A DNA stretch of 64,000 bases from Agarophyton chilense (lineage: Eukaryota; Rhodophyta; Florideophyceae; Gracilariales; Gracilariaceae). The stretch spans positions 2,170,001 to 2,234,000 of the forward strand of contig JARGXX010000080.1 of NCBI GenBank assembly GCA_030374765.1. Direction: 5' to 3'. Each line of letters starts with the position of its first letter. Within the stretch, counting starts at the first letter, position 1. The position numbers were made by a program, and so were the translations under genes. Under the pieces are notes generated by a model, which ran no database searches, had not been told where the DNA came from, and saw only the letters and a list, made by a program, of their open reading frames with translations. Of the stretch, positions 46,441 to 58,069 are shown piece after piece.

Positions 46441-46446
46441 TCGATT

Positions 46447-47400
46447 GTGGCTTCCAAGATGGTAATGATATGCACCGGGCTTTCCAATACCGGCAGTTCC
46501 GGAAAGTTCCGATCTCTGTTTGGCATGTATCCTTTACTTTGTTTTATTCTCTGGAATCATGTAACATCAGAGCTTCCTCCAGATGCGAAACTAGTTCTTT
46601 TGCTTTGGGGATTGTTCTTCTTAAAAATTTTCGCAACAGAAGACATACATTCACAAATTGCAGGCTCTCATCCTAAGAAATCTCGAAAATGGGCATAGCT
46701 AATTAATCAAAGCATTTCTAACTCGAAATATATAAGTTTTTCTTTTACATTTATTGCAAGTTTTGAATACATGAATGCTAAGTGGTTTTCTAAAGATAAA
46801 TTGGAGTGCCCGTAGTGCCTCCACCTTTTTACCAAATTGCTTCGTTTCCGTGGACGGTGTAGACTTTAAAAATAAAGCATTGCACCCATTCTCTAAGAAA
46901 TGGTATTCGAACAAATTCAAATCCGCGGGGCTTGGCTATAAAATATGCATTTGGTTGAAAACAAGTATGATAGCATGGCTCAATGGTCTTTATTGTTTTG
47001 GTGAGAATCAAGATCAAAACATATTTGGACACCATTTGAAACACATGTTGAATGTGAATGAATTGGTTGTAACTTCTGAAGGATATCCAGAAGAAAATTG
47101 TGTGACGGTAAAAAGCGGTCACCCAGATCTGCCTGAATGGCACGGAATGAAGCAAGCATTACACGAAAAGCTCAATCGAAGAATGGCATTTCCTTTGCTT
47201 TTCTCATACTTTTCGACATCCACTTCGTCGATGCGGTGTATGTTTCTTTGTAGAGGCGAACACTGTTCAACTTGTTATGTCAAATGGAGAGCCATTATCG
47301 CAAATATAATTACCGAAAGCGTTTTTATGAGTATAGCGAGGATATAGAAGAATATTTCTGACACACTGTCACATAAATTGAGTTCTACATTAGCGCCACC
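46447..47400 (+). pseudogene. PIF/Harbinger-like DDE transposase
   Basis: The intact enzyme would cut and paste a DNA transposon using an Asp-Asp-Glu active site. The first segment (46,447-46,698) has FRSLFG...ILWNHVTSELPP...LLWGLFFLK and ends K-W-A followed by TAG. After a short frame break the catalytic part begins: CFVSVDGVDFKN (first Asp), then HPFSKKWYSNKFKSAGLGYKI, then I-A-W-L-N-G. The second Asp is expected in the G-x-x-x-D-x-x-I-F segment, here altered (G-E-N-Q-D-Q-N-I-F). Then L-H-E-K-L-N-R-R (third, Glu) at about 47,165. The frame slips there and continues to about 47,400. Motif order is typical of the family; it is clearly inactive. Confidence 0.75.
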
Positions 47401-49320
47401 CAGAAACTTTGAAGTTTACGAAAGCTCTAATAAAGGTTTCTGAAGCTCAGAAATTAGGTTTAAAGTTACAATAATGAGAAGATATTACATTTGAAGACCA
47501 GCAATCATTAAAACATTTTAGATCTCATTAGGAAACAGGTTGTCTTTTTGAAGTAAAAGAAATGTTGTTAACTATTGTAGAGCTGCACTTTTGGTAAACA
47601 GGAATCCGAAACACGTTTTGAACAAAATTTGCTTCTTTAAACACTTTTTGCGCTGGTTTCATGAACACAAGTGTCCAGGTAACCCGGTTTGCACTGATGA
47701 AAAATTACAATGTACATTCATACGAGCAAAGAAGCTCACGAACAATAAAAAGACACAAAACGGCATAATAATTGTAGAAATATTTCCAAAGGAAGCTCAC
47801 AAGAAAAATATTTAGAATTCAAATGCTTACTCGAATGAGGAATGGACATGCTATAGAACCTTTTTGCTAATTCACATATAGGTGTAATGCAGCTAGAAGA
47901 GAAGACCGTTAAGTATTGTTTTCCATATTTCATTTTCAACATTTGCTAGAAACACAATTTCTTGTTTTGAAGTAGGTTTCCGGCAACCTCCTGGCGACTT
48001 TTTTATCTTCGCAATAACTTGTGAGACAAGCTTGAAATATTGTGAGTTACACGTGTGAAAGTCTAACGGCTTCGCAGAGGTTTCATAAAATCTTATCAGA
48101 GACAGAAAGAAGTTTTGTATATCCTGCTCAACTTTCTCTCGAACAATGGAAGGTATTTCTTTCACGTGCGAACAACCTTATGATTCGATTCTTTAACTCA
48201 ATTTTAGAAAGCAGTATATTATTCACTATCTGGTTTGAAAGATAATTTGGTTTCCGTAATATCTTGCAATTTAGGCGAGATTGGCACGTAATCATACAAA
48301 CGTTCAAGACCACGAAAATCAAGAATCTCTTTCTCGTACTGTCTGAGATCACTATGTGGATATACAGAGCCCCCGTACATTACTAAGGAACTAATGTTAA
48401 TCATCAGGGAAAGGCTTTATGGGCATAGTGCAGAACGTCAAGATAAAGAATTCTCTGCTTTTCATCATTGATCTCATATACATTTCCTCTTTTCAAAGGA
48501 ATGAAGGAGGAAAGATGCTGGAGAAAGAGGACAAAAAGCACTTCACTGATTACTTACCATGTTGCATGGTGACCCGCTTTCGACCGAAAGACTTCTGTTA
48601 TGCTCACAGAGTTCCTCGGAACGAAGTCAGATTAATGCCTCGGTCGGCAGAGGCGATCGAAAGAAATATGAAATGCGAATGCAACGAAGTACTTCGTTTC
48701 TGGTGAACTAAAAATCTAGACTTGAAGCACTAGAACCCCGGTGATGGTACTTGGTACAAAATTTCAAAGCAAAGATCAACCAAGAAACCTTCAAAGAGCA
48801 CTCAGCGTTGTTCAGGGCGCCGTGCAACGCTCATACTTGAGATTTGATCCGGCAAGTCTCCATACTAGTGTGGCTTCCCTGGAAACCATATTCAATTCCA
48901 TTGCAAAGGTAGAAGCCCATAAAGGGTTTTTACAGAAATTACACAATAGCGCCTACGTTTTCGACAATCTGTAAGAAAAATTGATTATATAACAAAAACA
49001 GAAAGCCTCACGCTCGTCGTATATTCCCTGAAAAGATTTTCGTATTCAAAAGTCGATATATGGAACTGAATGAGCTGCACGATTATAGGGCATTCTATTT
49101 CATTACACATTGACAGCCTAGAGAACTCCCTCAGCATTTAATTCCAGACATTTGAAGTACACAGCATGACTCTCATTAAGACATCCGTGATGTTCCAATA
49201 GACGTCCTCAAGATATTCGGGAGATTCTAGTAAGATGTATCTAAAGTAAAATTGTTTAATCTCATTTTAGGAATATATTATAATGGTGCAGTCAAGCAGT
49301 CTATCAAAGACGGCCGTCTC
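47401..49320. other. Unassigned fragments, AT-rich
   Basis: Minus frames at 47,893-48,165 and 48,219-48,404 (around EKEILDFRGLERLYDYVPI) look protein-like but unrecognised. A plus frame at 48,741-48,974 is helical (SLETIFNSIAKVEAHKGFL). From 49,143 to 49,255 the sequence is a diverged repeat of part of the copia LTR just downstream. Confidence 0.3.
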
Positions 49321-49324
49321 TACT

Positions 49325-49887
49325 TGTACAAGCTTGTGCCCTATGAACCAGATTGATATCCTCGAGAAACCCGTTCGATTTTGGTTTCAGACATCTCAAA
49401 TACATGGCATGACAATCAGTTGGACTTTCGAGATGTCCTGTAGACGTCTTTAAGATATTTAGAAGAGGTTAATAAAAGTTATTCGGTAGATCTCCAGCCC
49501 ATATCCTTTTTCTTTCCTAATGATGTCTATTGTGCTTTCGCTTACATTATCAATCAATTAAACCATCAATCACGTGGGTCCTTATTCTAATACGACTTTA
49601 TAAATATAAACTCTAACATTATAATATATTATTAACATTCAGGTTGATTAATTAATGTTTCAAGTATCCCTCCTTTTAATTTATTGACCATTACGTCATA
49701 TAGGCAGATGTCAACTTTGATCCGAACTCCTCAATATTAAGATTCAAATTAATATCCTGCCCCGATAGACTCCTACCGTAATAATAATGTTAAGTTATAA
49801 ATAGTTATAGCAAAAAGCAAAGCGCCGTGAATGTAATACATTAATGAATCTGAAGATCGATGAAAGACCTTTGATTGTTTCTTGACA
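49325..49887 (-). repeat. Solo LTR of the copia element family
   Basis: It aligns along its length with the LTR at 57,373-57,970. Shared blocks include TTGATATCC, GAGAAACCCG, GTTAATAAAAG, GGTAGATCTCCAGC, AACTCCTCAATAT, AATATCCTGC, AAAGCGCCGTGAAT and CATTAATGAATCTGA. No copia coding sequence adjoins it, so it is a solo LTR or a fragment. The left edge is set at TGTACA and the right edge at a terminal CA, both tentative. Part of it (49,385-49,480) is repeated in diverged form at 49,143-49,255. Confidence 0.7.
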
Positions 49888-50631
49888 ACGATGAGGAGTT
49901 CCAATCGAATTAGAAGGACTGAGGCCACCGCCATGTGTCGGTTCGGAACATGTGCCGAGCTGTTGGTGAGCCAACAGCAGGGTTGTCTACCCTGTACTTG
50001 GATAAGTTACAGTTTATCGCTGTTTTTGGTTTCGACAACGACTGCGAGGACGTGGTAATACGACGGTTGGACTGGACAGAATAAAAACAGTCCAATCCAT
50101 ATAGAATTTCCGTGTACACGAAAGTTCCTTGTACTACAAAATGTCGACAATCAGGCCAGCCCTACGTCTGGGGCCCAAACTTAAAGGTCGCATGATGTTT
50201 GTGCAGCAAACATTGCCCCATTTAAGACATGATTTCAGGCGTCTTGCCCAAAAGAAGATTATCCTCACGCCTTCAAAATCTTACCAAGCCAACATCAAAC
50301 TATGTTGACGTCATTAGAAGATGAAGCAGCAGAAATAATCGCTTTAATTCTCCTTGCCTCAACCACATTCATGCCTCCAATTTGCAATGGGCGAGCTTTC
50401 GGTCCAGGTTTTGCTCAAGAATATGCATCACAGACGACCAGTTTAATATGTGGATTGCAGCAGATGATCTGATGAATTTATCGCAATAAATCTTAACGGC
50501 TGTATGCTTCTTGCTTCACGGTTTCTAATTTTCTCGTATCAGAACACTTTTTGCCCTTGAGCTAAGAACTTTACATAAGTCTTGAGAATGGAGCAGACTT
50601 CGTTCCAGCCCTACCTCTATCGTTCGTAAAC
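49888..50631. other. No supported gene
   Basis: This is the spacer between the two solo LTRs. One 70-codon minus frame (49,910-50,119) has no motifs. Nothing else is seen. Confidence 0.3.
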
Positions 50632-51077
50632 TGTAACGAAATGACCGCTTGGACAGCGTACAGGTCTCGACCGGTGGTAGTGTGCTAGAGCGGGTCCTAA
50701 AGTTCGAATCGTTGACGGCGGCCCTCCCAGAGTACTTGGTGCAATGGGCTGGCGTTTACTGCGTAGTCCTACAGGTTGGAGCTACGAAAACGACGGTTTG
50801 AAGACCAAAGGGTGGAACTAATATACCAAAGGGGGTTGATTAGTATCCTAACGGTACTTACCGTGCTTTAAGGGAGAAGCGCCATTCGAGCCAAGTACAT
50901 AGTACTGGCGAGGCGCTGGGATCTCCCTGGCACTGTAATGCTAAACTATTACACTAATTAAAATAATTTAATAATCTACATGAGTCCACCTGAGGTCGAC
51001 CCGTCCACGTGTCGTTTGTGAGATACCTCAGGGCCCGGCGGCTCACAGAGGTCAACCGTTGTCATCGCTCCTTCAGA
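50632..51077 (-). repeat. Solo LTR of the Ty3/gypsy family, minus orientation
   Basis: It is the reverse complement of the LTR at 28,241-28,487, sharing the conserved end (TGTAACG on the plus strand here, CGTTACA there), the GCTAGAGCGGGTC block and the CCACGTG...AGATACCTCAGG block. It holds about 190 extra bases (about 50,710-50,895). The pentamer TAAAC flanks it at 50,627-50,631 and 51,078-51,082, a plausible target-site duplication. No gypsy coding sequence adjoins it. Confidence 0.75.
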
Positions 51078-51082
51078 TAAAC

Positions 51083-54000
51083 GCCAAAACTGTACCATGT
51101 GCAAGCGGACAAATCTCGCCTTCGTTCCGTTCCAGCCCTTTCACAGTTCGCTTGGCGGCGATGGCTCCATCATCCCTTTCAGTGACTTTGGCACTCGTAT
51201 GACACAAGCAACACTATTAAAAGACTCGAGAATGCCATTTTGGATGATTGTGATTGATTTGAGATTCGAGTGCAAGGACAAAAATCAAAGATGCGAAGTA
51301 TTGATGGGTTTGCATGGAAGTTTCCGTCTCTGCCCCGAATTGACTGTCCAAACACAAAGCCAGCAAAAAGAAGACATTGGCAGCCCAAACTTAATCATTT
51401 CTTTGCTGGCTTAGAGACAATTATTACTTTTAAGTCCCGTTTTAGTTTTTAACGTATTTCAACCCAAAGCGAAAATGAAATGCCTTTTTAGTCAATAAAT
51501 GCCAGGTAGATGGCGAAGTCCTCGTAGTTGAAAAATCTAATACGAAGAAATCAATCTATGGAAGCAGGAACTAGAAGAAAAAACGTACAACCTCGAAACC
51601 CTTCAAATCTTTTGACTAAATCCTACCCAATGTACAGAAAAGAAAATTCACAAAAGAAAGAAGCTTGGTAAACAATATATCTCGACAAAGCTCAACAAAA
51701 CCTATTTTTAGAAGGTAGCTTTGAATCGGCACTTGCCTTTTGATAAGGCATCTCTTAAATGACGCATTAGGATTATTCTTTGAACTTCTGCTTCAAGCAG
51801 GAATTGACGTGTACATCCCCTACAAAGTAGTGAAACAAGTTCTCTGTGACAAAGGTATAGCGAAGTCTGTATGAGCTTTCCAGTTTTGAAAACTAAACCC
51901 ACTTCTAAGAACCATTTCCAGCACTTCTTAATGGGGCATAAAGTTTGACCTGAATGAATCCAGCTAATATTGCCAAGCATTCGTCCAGCTCTCGCCAAGT
52001 TAATTTTGATTATCATTTCTTTTTTTTCGAGTACATCCGGCACCCCTAAAGAGCCCTGCGTAATGCTTTCGAACAATGATGACCCCATGTCTGTGTTTCT
52101 ACGCCAATTAGATAATCGGCTTTTTCTGCGATTGACTCCGTTTTACGAAAAAGGTCTGCGTTTCCAGTCCACACTGAGTATCATCTTCGATTAATGTCCT
52201 TCTAGCCCGCTTTCCGCTCAACGGGTCTTCCAGCTCTACCACCTTTTCGTTAAAGCTCAAGGACATGTAGGCAATCCTAACTCTGTCGTTGGTGTTTTCA
52301 TTTACCTTTGAGGTGAATAATACAAATGGTCTCAAAACTTCGAAGGGCTGCGGTCAGCTGCGCTATCCATTTCGCTCCTGTATCAAGATATCGATACAGA
52401 CACTTAGAACTAGGAAAATCGTTCTCTTCTACCAGGTACCGAACCACTTCCGACTAGTGCGCAATTTGCCAGAGGGGGGCAAATTGTTGACAAGGAGAGG
52501 GACACCATTAGTTTTGCACCTGCTTATAAGTTTGGTCTACGCAGCTGAAGAGCCGAAACCATTCAAGTAGTTGACACCGACATCCTACCAGAACACCCCA
52601 AAAGCTGTATTCCGCCTCCCCTGTAGACGCTGAAGAGCTGGTCGATCGGTACACGATGTTTCGCTCCCTCCCTGTTAAGAATAAACGGGATCCCACGGGA
52701 AGTCCCAGTTGCTGTTGTGGAGATGTTGGTGCTCTCCAAAGACGCCATATTCGCCAGAAGCGTCTTTCGAATTGGAAGACGTATGGTCCTTGCACCGAAC
52801 TGCTCCGTTTCAAGTCTGATATGAGCATTTCATCCTCACGAAATGGTTGCCTGCGCCTGGTTGGCTGTGTATGGCTGCCCTTGGAATCTCTGTTTGCTGC
52901 TATTAACGTAGAATCTGGAAGGTTGATCTCGAGTTAACGGTTTCTTCAAACGCCTGGAGGCGGCAGTACATGCGCAGAACTGCTGCAAAACCATTCTTGC
53001 TAGAAAAAAAGAAGTTTCCATTTACGAAGACCATTCAAAGAAGCTGACATTTTGATGTAGGAAGCGAATGTTCGCCCGTTATTAAAATGAGGAATGGTAA
53101 AGTGATTCTGCTTATTTAAATTCGTTGAATAATACGGGAAACGGTGATGCTTATGGAAGGTCCATATCTGGGAACAAAACACTTCCTTGTGGTCATTGGA
53201 GAAAGAGGATGTAACTCAAATATGATTGGAGGATCTCATAAGCACATATCCGTTTTACCGGGCAGTTCTTAACAATAGACATAACAATGTAAAAGGGTAG
53301 TACGGAAAGCTCTCTGGGCACGCACCTGTGGCAGTTACATTGTTGTTCTTTCTGAGCACTAAGACGCCTTCACACGCCATAAAATAGGAGATCCTGTACC
53401 TTAGGCATGCGACTCGTAAATCAAGGGAACTATGTCCTGAGTATAGATCGAAGCATACTCAAGCCTTTGTTTGCCTGTAATATTCAAATCGGCCTATAAA
53501 AAGATTGCCATGTACATTGACAGGTTTGAAATTAGGACAATTTCATTTCTAGCTGGGTATCGAGAGAAGTTTTGCAGCGTCTTTTTCTTGGAGTTAATTT
53601 GGTTTTCACACGTTATAGGAGACACGCAAAAAGAATGCAGCATTTCTCGTCGCAGACAGGCTTTTCGTATCTTTCTGAGTAAAGAAAGCCTTTGTATGGT
53701 GTAGCTTCTCCAATGAATTTCTATACAGGGGCATCAAAAACAGCGTGCTGATATTCAAGTCCCGAACGACTTGCACACCTCTATGTACACATACATGACC
53801 TGTTATCCCTGCCGATAGAACTCGAACCGGGCCGGACCAAATCTGAATTTCTGGAAACTATGCTACCCGAAACTCTGCTTTCCTCACCGCAGTACCCTAC
53901 ATTTTTAGTTTCCCCACAAGAAAGGTCGCTCGCGAAAGATGCTGTAGAAGATGAAGTAGAAAGTTTGTTTATGTCAGTTAAACCTTGATTCTTGGTATCT

Positions 54001-54290
54001 GACAGGATTCTCGACTCGATACTACTTTTATATCTCACAACTTCCCGAAGACGTTCTGGTTGTGGAGCATTATAAATGAGCTTTTGAAATGGTAGGATTC
54101 AGCAAAGACGTGATTCCAGGGCGAGGCACTTGCCAACTGCTAAGTGCTTCATCGGTTTCTGTCTTGAGACCATTTTTCTTGGAAGGCAGGGACATCTGCA
54201 ACTGAAATATGAAACATCTCTCAATGTGCCAATGATATGTGGCTGAGGCTTGAAGAAAATTAGTCCCTGGAGGAAGAGAGCTAAAACCCG
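51083..54290. other. Unassigned fragments
   Basis: Open pieces without recognised domains are at 51,097-51,414 plus, 51,708-52,088 minus, 52,108-52,335 minus (around MSLSFNEKVVELEDPLSGKR), 52,560-52,937 plus and 53,471-53,704 plus. A helical piece (RLEAAVHAQNCCKTILARKK) is on the plus strand near 52,955-53,015. The mix of strands and frames indicates several old relics and not one gene. Confidence 0.3.
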
Positions 54291-54600
54291 ATGCCTATAT
54301 CGTGGAAACAGTTTAGTTGGACACTTATTCGAGGAACACCTATAACTATTAGAGAAGCCACAAACATTGGTCATGAGTATGAACAACAATCTGAGTTTGT
54401 ATCGTGGAAGTTTGGAGACAAAGTTAGGTCAGCGGTGTGCAGACTTGTTGAAAACCCTCAGGGAACACTGTCATGGTTTACACTTCGGTAAACGGTTTGT
54501 CTTTCTGCGATCATGACACGTAACCGATGTTCTTCTCAGTTCCCAGAGAAACGAAACGAAAATGAATCGAACCGAAATCCTTTACATATAGCGTCCTACC
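54291..54600 (+). pseudogene. Short unassigned coding piece with an intron-like gap
   Basis: A 66-codon frame (54,291-54,491) ends in a protein-like stretch (KVRSAVCRLVENPQGTLSWF). Its last codons run into GTAAACGG, and about 50 bases later TTCTTCTCAG occurs (54,539), followed by an Arg/Asn/Glu-rich open stretch. This looks like an exon end, a short intron of about 50 nt and the next exon. The family is not recognised. Confidence 0.35.
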
Positions 54601-54969
54601 AGAACAATGTGCATTTGAGTACTACTACGGCATAAAAAATGCAACGAGGGTTGCTGGAGAGTGACATATATCCCGCTTCCTCCATGAACTCTCCATCACA
54701 GCCCACTTCTGGCTGATTTTGGTGACGGTTGTGATAGATGAAAAATATTTCTTTATGGCCCTTTTCATCTTCTAGTCAAATCTTCCAACAGCGTAAGCAT
54801 CAGAAAAGAAATTGAAAGCTTTATGAAAGTCCAGTCAGGAAACCTTATGAGTTACCTGAGCTCGGAGAAAAAACTATTATGAGGATCGCTATTGTACGTA
54901 TTCGTCGTTCAGCTTTTCAAGCTGAGTGACGTCTTTCTCTTTAACGAATCAAAGCACTGCGCGTAAACA

Positions 54970-56778
54970 AAATTGCTGGGTTGTGACGGAGTTCATCAAA
55001 AAAGCATTCAAAAGAGACACGAAAGGTGCTACGGCTGAAAAGACGAAGAAAATTCGTGACAAAAGTTCGTCTGGAAGGGTTACCGAGCATATCTCAGAAG
55101 ACCCGCATGCTTGAAATAGTGCACCTACGAAGGCAAATAGACGAACTCAACCGATGCTATCCGTCAATTTTTTTACCTGAGTCAGACGTAGGAATTTTGG
55201 AAAGGTTTCCTCATCGAAACAATTCTGCATAGCGTGGACACTCGAAGCATATCTAGAAGACTCGGATGACCAGAACGGTAACACAGGCTCGAGCAATTCT
55301 CACTTGGAAGCCGCAGACGAAAACCGTGGTTGTACCTGTCATCAGCCACGTAGCCTGAAATCAAGGCACTACGAGAACAGAAACCGCAACGTCAATCTTA
55401 AGAGCATCTGTTACACAGACATCAAGCGTGTCCATTCTCGCTACTACCGGAATGCCAAACGCAGCAGCCCTGGCAAATACAGCGCTTCGAAAGCAAGTAA
55501 AGAGGGGCCGACTGTAATACATGGAAAACAATACTGAGCCATGTTCTCGTAGCTTCAAAAGACAGAGAAAATGTCGAAGAAGCCCCAAACACAGCAAAAA
55601 ACGTCTCGCAAACGATGATAATGAGATTAGCGAAGGTGGGATTGAGCAGTGCCCGCCTGCCCCTAAGAAAACGAGGAAAGGTGGGAGATAGCTTTCATCG
55701 GTCTGCTGATTTGTTTGGAAAGACACAAAAGAAACCAGCCCTGCCTTCTTGGCACCTTGAATCAATCCGTACGGCTTGAGAAAGCTTCCGCCTAAGTAGC
55801 TCTCACATCAAAAATTCTTCTGCTGCCCCTTACCTTCGGGGCTGACTTATGTGAATTAATTTGATTCGTATGCCTCTTAAGCGGTTGGAATCCTTTTGCA
55901 TACTTTTTTTTCAGGTAGTTCATCTTCTCCGTTTGTGTTTGTTTTTGTGTGGGTAGGTTACTAGATAATAATTTAACTTACTGTGCGCAATGCCAGAGGT
56001 TTATATTAAACCTGCGTATGGCGCGACATACCACTTTGTTTTCGGTCGTTCTATTTCTTTGGATCTTGGTATGGTTTCGAACCTTTTTTATGACTCACTC
56101 TTTATATAATTCACATTGCAAAATCTCTCATGCGCGCCTAATACTCCCCAAAACATATAATTCTTCCGTTTCCTTCGATATCTCGTTGCAGAGGGCCACC
56201 GTTTGGAACTGATACACCGCTATTAACTTTTCACAGCCCAACTTGATCTCCGAAGAAAAGAATGCAAACATCAAAACGCCATCATGTAAGCTTACGTACT
56301 TCAAACAGCATGATTCACCGTAATGTCCATTAGGCCTATTCCCCTCCAAAGTTTTTGACTTTTTTGCAGATCCGACTCTGCGTGATCAGAACTCATGTCG
56401 GTGTCTTTTAGGTTTAAGATTATTGACCCAGTCAAATGTTCTGGAAAGCAGAAAGTAACATCCCGAATTCTCTCAAGTCCACCTGTTCGTAATTCCAGTC
56501 TGCGACAGAGTCCTAACATTCTAATGCTTCTCCTCTTTCACAGTCTGCCACCAAACTGCCATTCCTCCCCCTCCAGATCTTAGGGCGCCGCAACCATATC
56601 GATGTCGTTCATCCTTCTACGAAAGCAGCAATGGACAGGTCAATATATTCTTTTCTCAAGTGCGGTCAACTCTCTACACGACTAATATTCAAACTAAACT
56701 GCATATCACTCATTGCCAGGTGTACCCACACTTCCTAAACCCCCGTGAGGACTTGATATCTCTCTTGCACGTTCAAAG
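54970..56778 (+). pseudogene. Transposon partner gene (ORF B), copy 3, 5'-truncated
   Basis: Similarity to copy 2 begins at GGGTTGTGACGGA (about 54,973; 21,935 in copy 2) and runs to GCACGTTCA (56,778). The N-terminal motif and the transposase are missing. The charged middle is interrupted by stops and shifts. Downstream, splice signals are better preserved than in copy 2 in places: donor 56,069 (GTATGG), acceptor CAG 56,189-56,191, micro-exon 56,192-56,204, acceptor CAG 56,234-56,236, a 49-nt exon 56,237-56,285, donor GTAAGC 56,286, acceptor TTTTTTGCAG at 56,369, and a 95-nt exon 56,544-56,638 ending CAG|GT. Confidence 0.6.
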
Positions 56779-57372
56779 TGGTTCTGAATTTATGAAAGTA
56801 TGTGCCAGTTCTCATGCTCTGAATTCTAACAGATTTAACCTCACCGAAGCTCTTTGAACAATCGGAGAAATTTTCATGATGTGGCTACTCTGAAGCGAAT
56901 TTTCTAACCATAAAGCACATTCATCGTTACATTTTACATGCGAAGTCGATGTTGGCTTGCTACAAGGCGTGGTAGTGTTCTGATCGACATATTGACAGAC
57001 CAACCTTAATATGAATAGTTTACAACTCTGACACTGTTAATTCGCACATGTTCTGGGCTATAAACTGACTTATTGGGTCTTTTGTTGGACAAATTGAGAG
57101 CTAAATTTGGCTTTAATCTCGTCGCGAGTCGTACAAAAATGTTTAGTACCTGGCTGAACTGATTCTGCACATATTTGGAACAGAAAAAATAAACGAAGTG
57201 GTCTAGTTTTCGGGAACTTTTAATCAGAACATGATCAAATTTAACACTTTTTTGAGACACATTTTTATGGCATCTGGTTCGCTATTATAAGTTCATACAT
57301 GGGGCATCTCTTAATGATTGCATTTGGGACAAATAAATGACCCACATGCAGGGACTTTTCTGGGCCATATTT
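56779..57372. other. No supported gene
   Basis: This is the spacer between the ORF B relic and the copia LTR. Only short frames are present. The part from 57,280 to 57,372 may belong to the LTR if its true edge is further left than TGTACA. Confidence 0.3.
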
Positions 57373-57970
57373 TGTACACAAATAGTTGACCATGGTTGGG
57401 CCTCGTGAAGCACATTGATATCCATGAGAAACCCGTAAGATTTTAGTTCCGGACATCTAAACTACATAGCATGGAGCATGACTGTCGGTTCGACTACTGA
57501 GATGTCCTATAGACGTCCTTAAAATGTTCGGTAGATGTTAATAAAAGGTATTTGGTAGATCTCCAGCTCATATTCGTCCGATTTGTCAGTGATGTGTAAT
57601 ATGATTTTGTTTTGATTATGAATCAAGTAGGTCTTTATATTAATACCACTTTCTAATTATAAACTGTACCATTATAATATAATATTAGATTAAGAAAAGG
57701 CATTTTTATATGCAGGTTGATTAAGTTTGGTTTCAAGTATACCTCGTTCCAATTTATTGACGAGTTCGTCAGATATGCTGAGGTCAACTGTAATTCCAAC
57801 TCCTCAATATAAATATTCAAGATAATATCCTGCTCCGATAGCCTACTTCTGTAGTAATAATGTGAAATCATAAATAGTTGTAGCAAAAAACAAAGCGCCG
57901 TGAATAGGGTCTTTCATTAATGAATCTGATGATTCAGAGAAGACCTTTGAATGTGTTTGTGAAGGAAGCA
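57373..57970 (-). repeat. 3' LTR of the Ty1/copia element
   Basis: It adjoins the end of the copia reading frame (minus strand) and matches the solo LTR at 49,325-49,887. Proposed edges are TGTACA on the left and GGAAGCA on the right. On the minus strand the stretch immediately before it is purine-rich (AAGAGGCAAG), a weak polypurine tract as needed for plus-strand priming. Confidence 0.7.
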
Positions 57971-58069
57971 CTTGCCTCTTACACTCTCTTGGCTCTGGCG
58001 TTGCCGTCGGCTTATCCACCATGTTCTCTACTGCAATGTGATCTGACCGAAAAGTGGCAGGACAGAGAT

